DNA of 44,232 nucleotides, taken from contig JASJDA010000053.1 of assembly GCA_030065755.1 (NCBI GenBank), positions 1-44,232 of the forward strand, written 5' to 3'. Source of the stretch: Prochloraceae cyanobacterium. Its GTDB lineage: Bacteria; Cyanobacteriota; Cyanobacteriia; Cyanobacteriales; JASJDA01. This document shows, one piece after another, positions 16,802 through 24,855 of the stretch. The notes below the pieces were generated by a model. It was given only the letters and a program-made list of their open reading frames with translations, had not been told where the DNA came from and searched no databases. Made by a program: the position numbers and the translations under genes. The first letter of the stretch is position 1. Every line of letters begins with the position of its first letter.

Positions 16802-16875
16802 TTAATTGATCCAGTTTTGACTGTGAATTCGATCGCGGTGCGCGCCCCTTGTCTCTTCTGTCTGAATTATAAAAT

Positions 16876-16919
16876 ATTCAATATAGTTATACTCAAGATT
16901 CAATATAGTTATACTCAAG
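16876..16919 (+). repeat. perfect tandem duplication of 22 bp upstream of ttcA
   Basis: ATTCAATATAGTTATACTCA plus AG occurs twice head to tail (16876-16897 and 16898-16919), ending 10 bp before the ttcA start at 16930. The unit contains TATAGT, a possible -10 element, so the duplication may double a promoter element or operator. Confidence 0.75.
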
Positions 16920-16929
16920 GGAAATATAT

Positions 16930-17736
16930 ATGGAAATAATGAAGGTTCGTACCTCAAAAACCTTCAAAAAATTGCAAGCGCGTTTGCTGGGATTGGTAGG
17001 AAAAGCTATCCACGATTACAATATGATTGAAGAAGGCGATCGCGTGATGGTCTGCTTGTCTGGCGGTAAAGATTCCTACACCATGTTAGACCTGCTCATG
17101 AATCTCCAGCGCAGATCTCCAGTCAAGTTCGAGGTTTTTGCTGTCAATCTGGATCAGAAACAGCCAGGTTTTCCAGAAGAGATCCTACCAAATTATTTAG
17201 ATTCCCTTGGGTTGCCCTATCGTATCGTTGAAGAAGATACTTACAGTATTGTCAAAAGGGTCATCCCAGAAGGAAAAACCACCTGCGGCTTGTGTTCGCG
17301 CCTGCGAAGAGGTATTCTCTATCGAGTAGCCAACGAAGAAGGCGCAACTAAAATGGCTCTCGGTCATCATCGCGACGATATTGTCGAGACTCTCTTTCTC
17401 AATATGTTTCACGGGGGTAGACTAAAAGCAATGCCGCCAAAGTTACTCAGCGACAACGGACAAAACGTAGTTATTCGTCCTTTAGCCTATTGTCCAGAAC
17501 GAGAAATTAAGCGTTACGCTAATGCTAGAGATTTTCCCATTATTCCTTGCAATCTTTGCGGGTCTCAAGAGAATCTTCAGCGATCGCAAATTAAACAGTT
17601 TTTAAATACCTGGGAAAAGCAAAATCCAGGTCTAATTGACAGTTTGTTTCGCAGCCTTAAAAATGTTTCTCCGTCTCATCTAGCAGATACTAATTTATTT
17701 GATTTTGCCAATCTAGGTAAAAGCGATCGCTCCTAA
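16930..17736 (+). CDS. ttcA: tRNA 2-thiocytidine(32) synthetase TtcA
   Basis: TtcA uses ATP and an Fe-S cluster to thiolate cytidine 32 in certain tRNAs. The 268-residue protein carries the PP-loop SGGKDS (about residues 44-49), the CGLC pair at Cys119/Cys122 and CNLC at Cys207/Cys210, plus the family blocks ALGHHRDD and [16 protein letters not shown]. From memory it resembles E. coli TtcA very closely over the whole length, strikingly so for a cyanobacterium. It contains a HIP1-type GCGATCGCG, so if transferred it is not recent. The start may be ATG 16930 or ATG 16939; both have weak ribosome binding sites. It overlaps the convergent DUF2288 gene by 4 bp. Confidence 0.9.
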   Translation: MEIMKVRTSKTFKKLQARLLGLVGKAIHDYNMIEEGDRVMVCLSGGKDSYTMLDLLMNLQRRSPVKFEVFAVNLDQKQPGFPEEILPNYLDSLGLPYRIVEEDTYSIVKRVIPEGKTTCGLCSRLRRGILYRVANEEGATKMALGHHRDDIVETLFLNMFHGGRLKAMPPKLLSDNGQNVVIRPLAYCPEREIKRYANARDFPIIPCNLCGSQENLQRSQIKQFLNTWEKQNPGLIDSLFRSLKNVSPSHLADTNLFDFANLGKSDRS

Positions 17737-18020
17737 ACCAGACCGATCAAAACAAAAGGTTGCACGATTAAAGTGCTAAATTTTTTATTAGGCTCGCCAT
17801 TCCAAATACCTAATTGTTCTGAGGAAGGTTTGCGTATTAGTCCTCGACCAATCCACTCTTGAACCAAACTAACATTATCTACTGCAATAGCTACTCCTAC
17901 ATCCACCAAATTAAGGGATTCATTAACTACGATTAAGGCGTCTCTTTGAGCGTGAGGAATTAAAGAACTCCATTCGATATCGGCTAGTTCTTCTGTTAAT
18001 TGGGTTTTTATATCTTGCAT
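17733..18020 (-). CDS. DUF2288 domain-containing protein
   Basis: This 95-residue protein matches the small DUF2288 family ([20 protein letters not shown], then [19 protein letters not shown]). It is soluble, with no signal or membrane segment, and its function is unknown. The ATG at 18020 is divergent from surE with only 24 bp between the start codons, so the two promoters overlap each other or the neighbouring coding ends. The 3' end overlaps ttcA by 4 bp. Confidence 0.82.
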   Translation of the reverse strand: MQDIKTQLTEELADIEWSSLIPHAQRDALIVVNESLNLVDVGVAIAVDNVSLVQEWIGRGLIRKPSSEQLGIWNGEPNKKFSTLIVQPFVLIGLV

Positions 18021-18044
18021 TTTTTAGATTTTGCTGATTAATTT

Positions 18045-18722
18045 ATGACTACAATCTTAACTAATGATGACGGCATTGATGCCCCTGGTATTCGCGCACT
18101 CAGCCAAGCTGTAAACGGTAAAGGTATTATAGTTGCTCCCAAAGAACATCAATCGGGTTGCGGACACAAGGTCACCACTTATCGTCCCATTCACCTCGAT
18201 CGCAGATCGGAAAATGAATATGCTGTAGACGGAACTCCTGCTGATTGCACTAGGCTTGCTTTAACACAAATAAGCAAAAATGTAAAGTGGGTGCTGTCGG
18301 GAATTAATGCAGGCGGAAACCTAGGAGTTGACGCATACATCTCAGGAACAATCGCGGCGGTTAGAGAAGCGGCGATCTACGGGATCCCAGGAATTGCTAT
18401 TTCTCACTGGATTAAAAAACCTTTGGTCATAGACTGGGAAGTAGCGACCCGTTTAACTGCTAGAGTTTTAGAAGATTTATGGGAACGTCCGATCGCTCCT
18501 AAGAGTTTCTGGAACGTTAATTTACCTCATTTAGAGCCTGGCGCGCCCGAACCAGAAATAGTCTTTTGCAAAGCAAGTACTTGCCCTTTACCCGTTAATT
18601 ATCGCGTAGAAGGGGATAAATATTACTATCAAGGAGAATACGCCAAGCGCGATCGCGCCCCAGGTACGGATGTAGACGTGTGTTTTTCAGGGAACATTGC
18701 TGTAACTAAAATCGAACTTTAA
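18045..18722 (+). CDS. surE: 5'/3'-nucleotidase SurE
   Basis: SurE is a divalent-metal phosphatase acting on nucleoside monophosphates and short polyphosphates. The N-terminal metal site ILTNDDGIDAPGI (Asp8/Asp9) is present, as are SGCGHKVTTYRPI and the SGINAGGNLG loop carrying the conserved Asn. At 225 residues it is slightly short of the usual ~250 but complete. It leads a run of three same-strand genes with gaps of 13 and 44 bp (nuclease, epimerase), possibly an operon. Confidence 0.93.
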   Translation: MTTILTNDDGIDAPGIRALSQAVNGKGIIVAPKEHQSGCGHKVTTYRPIHLDRRSENEYAVDGTPADCTRLALTQISKNVKWVLSGINAGGNLGVDAYISGTIAAVREAAIYGIPGIAISHWIKKPLVIDWEVATRLTARVLEDLWERPIAPKSFWNVNLPHLEPGAPEPEIVFCKASTCPLPVNYRVEGDKYYYQGEYAKRDRAPGTDVDVCFSGNIAVTKIEL

Positions 18723-18735
18723 TCAAGATCTATCT

Positions 18736-19377
18736 ATGGTCAGCACAGTTGGCATTACTGAAACTATTAAAAGTTTGAACGATCTAGAGGAGAAATTAAA
18801 TCTCAGACAGACAGACAACGATCGCTTTTTTACCGAATGGTACGAAGGACTACCCGAAATTAGCGACTCTGAAAAACTAGCCGTCGATCGGATTAAACAA
18901 AGACACAGCTATCATCGAGGATATGGCCCCCTTTTAGAAGGTACTATTAACTTACTGGTAGTATCTCCTCTACTAGAAGCCGCAGGCTTTTTAGATCCTC
19001 CTTTTAAAATTCGTTCTCCAGAGTCGGTAGCGATCGCCATTGAAGACCCAGATCGAACTATTATAAAAGGTCTGATTGATGTTTTAGTAGTTCAGGATAA
19101 TCTTTGGGTTTTGGTAGTAGAGTCGAAACGTACCAGCATTCCAGTGCCTAGTGCTTTTCCCCAAATCTTAGCCTATATGATGGCGAACTCACATCCAGAT
19201 AAACCTACTTTTGGTATGGCAACTAATGGCGATGGTTTTATTTTTCTCAAGCTGACCTGCGAAGATAGACCCCAATACGATGTATCCAGGGAATTCTCTC
19301 TTTTTCCCCGTCGTCACGAGTTATATGAAGTGCTGCGGATACTCAAGCATCTCGGTGAAATAGTTTCCCCTGAATGA
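18736..19377 (+). CDS. orphan PD-(D/E)XK nuclease-like protein (HsdR N-terminal type)
   Basis: The 213-residue protein resembles the nuclease portion of type I restriction HsdR subunits and is often annotated as restriction endonuclease subunit R in cyanobacteria. The PD-(D/E)XK pattern shows as IKGLIDVLVV, with Asp near residue 117, followed by LVVESKRTSIPVPSAFPQ containing E-x-K. A FGMATNGDGFIFLKL strand follows, as in this fold. No helicase, methylase or specificity subunit is nearby, so it is not a working type I system. It lies 13 bp after surE. The nuclease fold is likely; the role is unknown. Confidence 0.7.
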   Translation: MVSTVGITETIKSLNDLEEKLNLRQTDNDRFFTEWYEGLPEISDSEKLAVDRIKQRHSYHRGYGPLLEGTINLLVVSPLLEAAGFLDPPFKIRSPESVAIAIEDPDRTIIKGLIDVLVVQDNLWVLVVESKRTSIPVPSAFPQILAYMMANSHPDKPTFGMATNGDGFIFLKLTCEDRPQYDVSREFSLFPRRHELYEVLRILKHLGEIVSPE

Positions 19378-19421
19378 TAAATATATATATACGGAGATAA
19401 AAAAGATCGGCAGATAAAATT

Positions 19422-20357
19422 ATGCGCATTTTAATAATGGGAGGAACCCGCTTTATTGGGGTTTATTTAACTAAAGTGTTGGTAGAGCAAGGTCACGAAG
19501 TCGTACTGTTTAATCGCGGCAATAAACCAGTACCAATAGAAGGAGTTCGGCAAATCAAAGGCGATCGCAAAGATCCTACCCAATTAAAAGATAAATTAGC
19601 TAAAGAAAACTTTGATGTTATTTTCGACAATAACGGTAGGGAATTAAGCGACACTCAACCTCTAGCAGAAATATTTCAAGATCGGATCGAGCACTTTATT
19701 TATGTTAGTTCGGCAGGAGTCTATTTAAAATCGGACCAAATGCCTCATATTGAAGGCGATCCAGTAGACCCTAACAGCCGTCATAAAGGAAAACATCAAA
19801 CAGAACAATATTTAGCAAAAGCAGGTTTACCTTGGACTTCCATTCGTCCTACGTATATTTACGGTCCTCAAAATTATAACGACTTAGAAGCCTGGTTTTT
19901 CGATCGCCTACTCAGAGATCGTCCTCTTCCCATTCCTGGAAATGGATTGCACTTGACCCAACTAGGACACGTCAAAGATCTAGCTAAAGCAATGGCGGCA
20001 GTGTTGGGCAATCAAAAAGCGATCGGAGAGATTTATAATATATCGGGCGATCGCTACGTGACTTTTGACGGTTTAGCACGTGCTTGCGCAATAGCAGCAG
20101 GTAAATCCCCCGACGACATCAAAATAGTACATTACGACCCGAAAAAGTTTGATTTTGGCAAGCGCAAAGCCTATCCAATGAGGTTGCAGCATTTCTTTGC
20201 TAGTGTTAGTAAAGCAACACAAATGCTGGATTGGAAACCAGAATATGACTTAGTTTCTGGATTAAAAGATTCTTTAGAAAACGATTATTTAGCCTCCCAG
20301 CGTCAGGAAGTTGAAATAGATTTTTCTCTAGATGAAGAAATACTCTCAGCAATATAA
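19422..20357 (+). CDS. NAD-dependent epimerase/dehydratase, CSP41-like
   Basis: The 311-residue protein is an atypical short-chain dehydrogenase. It opens with the nucleotide-binding loop MGGTRFIG (residues 6-13), then FNRGNKP, IYVSSAGVY and IRPTYIYGPQNY. It looks like the cyanobacterial homologues of plastid CSP41, which bind RNA in chloroplasts. The catalytic YxxxK motif is not evident: the expected position reads RHKGK, so classical sugar epimerase activity is doubtful. It follows the nuclease gene by 44 bp. Its last 55 bp overlap the convergent pgsA, so the two transcripts are antisense at their 3' ends. Confidence 0.8.
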   Translation: MRILIMGGTRFIGVYLTKVLVEQGHEVVLFNRGNKPVPIEGVRQIKGDRKDPTQLKDKLAKENFDVIFDNNGRELSDTQPLAEIFQDRIEHFIYVSSAGVYLKSDQMPHIEGDPVDPNSRHKGKHQTEQYLAKAGLPWTSIRPTYIYGPQNYNDLEAWFFDRLLRDRPLPIPGNGLHLTQLGHVKDLAKAMAAVLGNQKAIGEIYNISGDRYVTFDGLARACAIAAGKSPDDIKIVHYDPKKFDFGKRKAYPMRLQHFFASVSKATQMLDWKPEYDLVSGLKDSLENDYLASQRQEVEIDFSLDEEILSAI

Positions 20358-20854
20358 ATTGCACCAGAAATTAAAGTAAGTGCAACGCAAATCCAGAACA
20401 CGATCGAAGAGGGAGTATCCCAAATAGGAGGTAGGGGAGCAATTAAAAGAGCGATCGCAGCAATTTGAGTTACGGTTTTAAATTTGCCCCAAATATTAGC
20501 TCCAGAGATAGTATTTTTGCCAGTTAAATTGGGGTTAACTCTCCAACCCGCGATCGCCAATTCCCTAGCCAAAATCAAAAAAACTCCCCAAGCAGGAATT
20601 TGACCCAAATCAATTAATGCCAGCATTGCACCCAAAACTAACAACTTATCCACTAAAGGATCGAGAAACTTACCTAACTCCGTTATTTGGTTTAATTTAC
20701 GAGCTAAATAACCGTCAAGCCAATCCGTACCAGCAGCAACTAAAAAGATAGCCAAACAAATCCAGCGAGATTGAGTTGTGGGAGCGTGGAGAAAGTAAAA
20801 AATAAAAGGTAATCCTAAAATACGAGAAATAGTAATCCAGTTAGGTAAATTCAT
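20303..20854 (-). CDS. pgsA: CDP-diacylglycerol-glycerol-3-phosphate 3-phosphatidyltransferase
   Basis: PgsA makes phosphatidylglycerophosphate, the precursor of phosphatidylglycerol, the only phospholipid of cyanobacterial thylakoids. The 183-residue membrane protein contains the full CDP-alcohol phosphatidyltransferase signature: DWLDGYLARKLNQITELG followed by FLDPLVDK, with the D-G-A-R-G-D-D residues in place. Several hydrophobic helices flank it. The start MNLPNWITISRILGLP is typical of PgsA. Its 3' end overlaps the CSP41-like gene by 55 bp. Confidence 0.93.
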   Translation of the reverse strand: MNLPNWITISRILGLPFIFYFLHAPTTQSRWICLAIFLVAAGTDWLDGYLARKLNQITELGKFLDPLVDKLLVLGAMLALIDLGQIPAWGVFLILARELAIAGWRVNPNLTGKNTISGANIWGKFKTVTQIAAIALLIAPLPPIWDTPSSIVFWICVALTLISGAIYIAESISSSREKSISTS

Positions 20855-21467
20855 GTAATTATTAATTAAAAAGTTGTGCTAATTTATATCAGTAAATATT
20901 ATTTCCGTCTTCTCGCAAGTCATAGAATTATGATATATCAACTGCAATTCTCTCTAACGCCCTAAAAACCCCTTTGCCCCTCGTGGCAATACTCTTAGCA
21001 AAAAAATCTTCAAACCGATCGCCTGTTTTTCTTATCTCCTTCAGCCAATAGTGATCTTAAAAAACAAGAAAGGGTGATCTAAGTAGGAAAACTTATAAGA
21101 TCGTTGGTTATATGATTGTTGTAATTCCCACTATACAAGGATCACTTGTAGGGAATTGTTGATTGAATCATTTTTCAAATCTCCAAACTACTCGGTATCG
21201 GGAATTTTTACCTATGCCTGAGATTTCTCGGAGAGACGATCGTGCTCAGAGTTGCTTAGACTGGGAAATGAATAAACCTTCTTTGGATATAACTCAGTGG
21301 AGATCGCAGAGTAAATATGGATTGCTATCTGAGACCTCAAGATTAAAACCTTGACAAAGATCCATCGATAACAAATCACTAACTAAGCCCAGTACCTAGA
21401 CCAATTTGCCAAAATTATCTAGATAAACACAGTCACATTTAATAATTTTGATACAAACGCACCCTTT
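20855..21467. other. intergenic region upstream of the Crp-type gene
   Basis: About 610 bp between pgsA and the regulator gene. It holds a 13-bp palindrome (listed separately) and a weak 46-codon ORF at 21214-21354 (MPEISRRDDRAQSCLDWEMN at its start), which has no good binding site and no recognised homology; I leave it uncalled. The regulator's promoter should lie in the last ~100 bp. Confidence 0.5.
21123..21157. promoter_or_regulatory. bulged palindrome, possible operator or RNA hairpin
   Basis: AATTCCC and TACAAG (21123-21129, 21134-21139) are complemented by CTTGTA and GGGAATT (21145-21157), with a 4-nt bulge and a 5-nt loop. No T-run follows. It lies 311 bp upstream of the Crp-type gene. 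Function inferred only. Confidence 0.35.
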
Positions 21468-22178
21468 ATGGAAAGCAACCGAAATAACCATTCAGACAAA
21501 AACTCTCACATAAGTAATTTAATAGCTGAAGCTCCCTTTTTTTCAGGCTTGTCGCCAGAGTATATTGAAAAAGTCACCGAACACGTTGTTACTCGCAAAC
21601 ATCCTTCCAATCAGGTTATTTTGTTAGAAAACGACTGGGGTGGTTCTGTTTATTTTATTTTGGATGGTTGGGTTAAAATTCGTACCTATAACGTAGATGG
21701 GAAAGAAGTAACCCTCAATATTATTGGCAAAGGAGAAGTCTTTGGAGAAATGGCGGCAATAGATGAAATGCCCCGATCGACAGACGCAATAACCTTAACT
21801 GCTACGACAATCTGCAGTATCCCAGCACAAAATTTTGTTAATTTAATTTACAAAGAACCTGTAGCTGGGGTACGTCTAGCACAATTAATGGCAAAACGCT
21901 TGCGTCAAGTAAATCGAAGACTGCGTTTGCGAGAAGCTGATGCTACAGCCCGCGTAGCAGATACAATTTTGTTTTTAGCAGAGGGACAGGGGACGCAAAA
22001 AGAACACGGAGTAGAAATAGCTAATTTGCCCCATCGAGAATTGAGTGGCATTAGTGGACTTGCAAGAGAGACAGTCACTAGGGTCTTAGCTAAGTTAGAA
22101 AAAAGAGCTTTGATCAAACGCACTCAAGAGGTTCTTTGTATTCCCAATATACGAGCTCTAGAAGAGTTGATTGATTAG
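21468..22178 (+). CDS. Crp/Fnr-family transcriptional regulator, probably cAMP-responsive
   Basis: The 236-residue protein has an N-terminal cyclic-nucleotide-binding domain (about residues 20-135) and a C-terminal winged helix (around 185-230; HRELSGISGLARETVTRVLA). The phosphate-binding cassette GEMAAIDEMPRSTD (residues 93-106) keeps the Glu, Arg and Ser (E94, R103, S104) that hold cAMP in Crp, pointing to a cAMP receptor rather than NtcA, whose pocket and sequence differ. There are no N-terminal Fnr-type Fe-S cysteines. The ATG at 21468 has no strong binding site. Target genes cannot be told from the sequence. Confidence 0.85.
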   Translation: MESNRNNHSDKNSHISNLIAEAPFFSGLSPEYIEKVTEHVVTRKHPSNQVILLENDWGGSVYFILDGWVKIRTYNVDGKEVTLNIIGKGEVFGEMAAIDEMPRSTDAITLTATTICSIPAQNFVNLIYKEPVAGVRLAQLMAKRLRQVNRRLRLREADATARVADTILFLAEGQGTQKEHGVEIANLPHRELSGISGLARETVTRVLAKLEKRALIKRTQEVLCIPNIRALEELID

Positions 22179-22186
22179 TTTTGTGA

Positions 22187-22234
22187 CTGTTTTCCCACAT
22201 ATCTACGGCGATAGGATTCAGTGTGGGTAAACAG
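22187..22234 (+). terminator. long stem-loop just after the Crp-type gene
   Basis: CTGTTTTCCCACA (22187-22199) pairs with TGTGGGTAAACAG (22222-22234) over 13 bp with one mismatch, starting 9 nt after the stop codon. No T-run follows. It is either a weak terminator or a 3'-end structure in a transcript continuing into the next gene. Confidence 0.4.
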
Positions 22235-22317
22235 CCTCTAAGGTAAATCGTCGAGTGTAAGTTTTATGATTAGGGAATGCTGCTCGTCAGCGACACTAAA
22301 AACTAATCCATCCCCCT

Positions 22318-23076
22318 ATGTCCGATCGTAAAGATGACCGAGAAAACCAATTACCTGCATCAGAAGCAGATTATGATAGTTGGGTTGACTCAGCACAACC
22401 GCAGAGAATTACAGAGGCAGATCCTCAGCAAAACCATAAATCGAAATCGGTAAAAGCTTCTGTTAAAACTTTAGTTGTGGTTGAAACAGCCTTTCTTGCT
22501 AGCACTGCTAGTTTGATTTGGCTAATTAATAACTATATTCCCATTGGACCGGTGATGAGGGTTTTTTATCCCATACCCATTGCTTTAGTTTACCTGCGAT
22601 GGGGAAACCGTGCATCTTGGATGTCAGCTTTGGTTTGCGGACTGCTACTATCGGTACTGATGGGGCCAACGCGCAGTATTTTATTTTTGATCCCCTATGG
22701 TGTAATGGGCGTACAATTAGGGGCGATGTGGAAGGCAAAAGCAGGCTGGTTGTGGTCGATCGGTGTGGGGACGATAATAGGCAGCCTCGGTCTATTGTTT
22801 AAATTCTGGCTGGCTTCAATTCTCTTAGGAGAAGACATCTGGGTATATCTATTAGTCCAATTTAAATCGGTGGCAGAATGGTTATTTAATAAGTTAGGCT
22901 TGCTAGCTACCCCTAGTTTAGAGGTCATTCAGGCGATCGCTTTACTAATGATTGCGATCAACTCTCTTCTTTATCTGTTTGCAGTTCATTTAGTCGCTCT
23001 ACTGATTATGGATCGACTCCATCCTCCTATCCCTCGCCCTCCCAAGTGGGTACAATTTTTGTTGGACTACGAGTAA
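22318..23076 (+). CDS. DUF2232 integral membrane protein
   Basis: The 252-residue protein has a polar N-terminal ~45 residues and then about six hydrophobic helices (first near residues 50-72, LVVVETAFLASTASLIWLI). The stretch VFYPIPIALVYLRWGNRASW is a family hallmark, and the protein ends in a short cytoplasmic tail. DUF2232 members are predicted membrane proteins of unknown role, some compared with S components of ECF transporters. It is followed 48 bp later by the CobT-like gene, which might hint at cobalamin-related transport, but that is speculative. Confidence 0.8.
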   Translation: MSDRKDDRENQLPASEADYDSWVDSAQPQRITEADPQQNHKSKSVKASVKTLVVVETAFLASTASLIWLINNYIPIGPVMRVFYPIPIALVYLRWGNRASWMSALVCGLLLSVLMGPTRSILFLIPYGVMGVQLGAMWKAKAGWLWSIGVGTIIGSLGLLFKFWLASILLGEDIWVYLLVQFKSVAEWLFNKLGLLATPSLEVIQAIALLMIAINSLLYLFAVHLVALLIMDRLHPPIPRPPKWVQFLLDYE

Positions 23077-23124
23077 CAAAGATGAAAAAAAGCACTAACT
23101 ACTAACAGCCAACAGCCAACCATC

Positions 23125-24246
23125 ATGATTCAAATATATACAGAAATTGAGACAGGACAGCAATGGTTGGAGCAGTATCGAGGAAAATCTTCAGTGTTTG
23201 CTTGTATTTTGGGATTTACTGCAACGGGTTTGATTCCAGGAATTTCAGCAGCAGGAGCAACCCCTCACGATCGCAAGTATACGGCGATCGCCGATGCTGA
23301 GTTTTTAATTAATGGGGTTGCCTCAAATCCTCAGTATCCATTACCACCTTTAGAGATGGGTGCATCTCCTGTATTTATCTCCCGTGCTGTGGTTGAAGCT
23401 CTTAACATCCCTGTTTATTTGTTTAATGCTGGTTTACCCATACCACCAGGAGTTTCTGCCATCGATCTAGGAGGGACTGCAGCCAACTGCCTTACTTCTG
23501 GTCGAGCATTACCTCTGGAAATTGTACGCAACTTATTCGCTCGAGGCTTTGATTGGGGAGACAAATTGGCAAAACAAATAACTCCAGGATATTTAATTGT
23601 AGGGGAATGCGTAGTTGGGGGCACTACAACAGCCCTAGCATTACTTACGGGTTTGGGAATAAAAGCCAAAGATAAGGTTAATAGCTCTCATCCTAGTTGC
23701 AATCATCGACAAAAATGGACTGCTGTCCGAAAGGGTTTAGCTAGAGCTGGTTTTTTTCCCCTATCTGGCTCCATCGAGCCCTTAAAATTAGTGGCTGCTG
23801 TCGGCGATCCAATGCAAATTGTTGCCGCCGGTATGGCGATCGCAGCTAGTCGTCGCACTGGGGTAATGCTAGCTGGGGGTACGCAAATGCTGGCTGTTTT
23901 GGCTTTGATGCGCTCAATTAGCGATTTTTTTGGGGAAAAAGCTCGATGGGAAAGGATTGTTGTCGCTACAACTCGCTGGGTAGCTGAAGACCCTACTGGA
24001 GATACAGTAGAATTGGCAAAAGCTGTCGGTGGAGCTACTTTATTAGCAACTAAACTGAGTTTTGCCGCTTCTAGCTATCCTCAACTGCGGGCTTACGAGC
24101 AAGGGTATGTTAAGGAAGGTGTGGGTGCTGGAGGATGCGCGAGTGCTGCTTCTCTTCAGAGCGGTTGGAATCAATCGAAGTTACTTGCTGTCATTGAAAG
24201 TCAACTACAACGTTACGAGCAAGAGTGCGATCGCTTAAGCTATTAG
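23125..24246 (+). CDS. CobT-like protein (TIGR00303, UPF0284 family)
   Basis: The 373-residue protein belongs to the cyanobacterial and archaeal branch related to nicotinate-nucleotide-dimethylbenzimidazole phosphoribosyltransferase. This enzyme family activates the lower ligand in cobalamin synthesis. Family blocks are visible: LPPLEMGASPVFISRAVVEA, then GGTAANCLTSGRALP, GECVVGGTTTALALLTGLG and AGGTQMLAVLAL. Cyanobacteria make pseudocobalamin with adenine, so the true base substrate is uncertain. The gene overlaps the convergent coiled-coil ORF by 4 bp. The ATG at 23125 is clear. Confidence 0.85.
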   Translation: MIQIYTEIETGQQWLEQYRGKSSVFACILGFTATGLIPGISAAGATPHDRKYTAIADAEFLINGVASNPQYPLPPLEMGASPVFISRAVVEALNIPVYLFNAGLPIPPGVSAIDLGGTAANCLTSGRALPLEIVRNLFARGFDWGDKLAKQITPGYLIVGECVVGGTTTALALLTGLGIKAKDKVNSSHPSCNHRQKWTAVRKGLARAGFFPLSGSIEPLKLVAAVGDPMQIVAAGMAIAASRRTGVMLAGGTQMLAVLALMRSISDFFGEKARWERIVVATTRWVAEDPTGDTVELAKAVGGATLLATKLSFAASSYPQLRAYEQGYVKEGVGAGGCASAASLQSGWNQSKLLAVIESQLQRYEQECDRLSY

Positions 24247-24617
24247 TGAATTCTTCTAGCTAATAGTTGTTCTTCTAGGGCAGCAATCCGATTGTAAGCG
24301 GCTGTTAGTTGAGCGGTAAGTCTTCTGATTTGAATGTCTGGAGACAGTGATTGCTCGCTTTGTTGTTCGATCTGATTATCCCAACTACTCCCATCTATTA
24401 GGATATCCTTATGTTCCATAACGGAGTTAAGATTTCTCTGGCTAGATTGATAGTCGGAACCCAGACAACCAGCATTTATCATTGCGTCGTTTTCTAGATC
24501 GCGTGATTTTTTCTGGCATACCAATCGATCTATCTGGTTGCCCAACCGCTCAATTAGTTCGTGGAGATTATCCACTTTTTGATTCAGTTCGCTAATTTGG
24601 CTTATCTGTGCATCCAT
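24243..24617 (-). CDS. small coiled-coil hypothetical protein
   Basis: The 124-residue protein has two heptad-like helical segments, about residues 5-35 (ISELNQKVDNLHELIERLGN) and 95-120 (IRRLTAQLTAAYNRIAALEE), joined by a polar linker. No signal peptide or enzyme motif. It converges on the CobT-like gene with a 4-bp overlap. I recognise no family. Confidence 0.6.
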   Translation of the reverse strand: MDAQISQISELNQKVDNLHELIERLGNQIDRLVCQKKSRDLENDAMINAGCLGSDYQSSQRNLNSVMEHKDILIDGSSWDNQIEQQSEQSLSPDIQIRRLTAQLTAAYNRIAALEEQLLARRIH

Positions 24618-24855
24618 AGAATTAGTAATTATTTTAGTCCCTTGTCTTTTTATCCTAAGAGCAATGCTACAAATAACCTTAACTTTTCCTGATTCATTTA
24701 ACTTTTGGCTTCTTAATTTTACTTAAAACATTCCTAGTTTTTTATTTCTTAAAGATTAAGAAAAAATAGCTCAGTCGTGTTTTTTTGCAGTTTTAAATAG
24801 CTTCAATACCCAAAAAAAATAATTGTGTAAATATAATAATTGATAAAATTTAGTT

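Noticed and set aside
21118..21133. NtcA-like site GTA...TAC upstream of the regulator
   Set aside because: The spacing is 10 rather than 8 bases and the sequence is part of a palindrome; not convincing.
21468..22178. NtcA as the identity of the Crp/Fnr-family gene
   Set aside because: The sequence lacks the NtcA-specific blocks and keeps the cAMP-pocket Glu, Arg and Ser, so a cAMP-type Crp is more likely.
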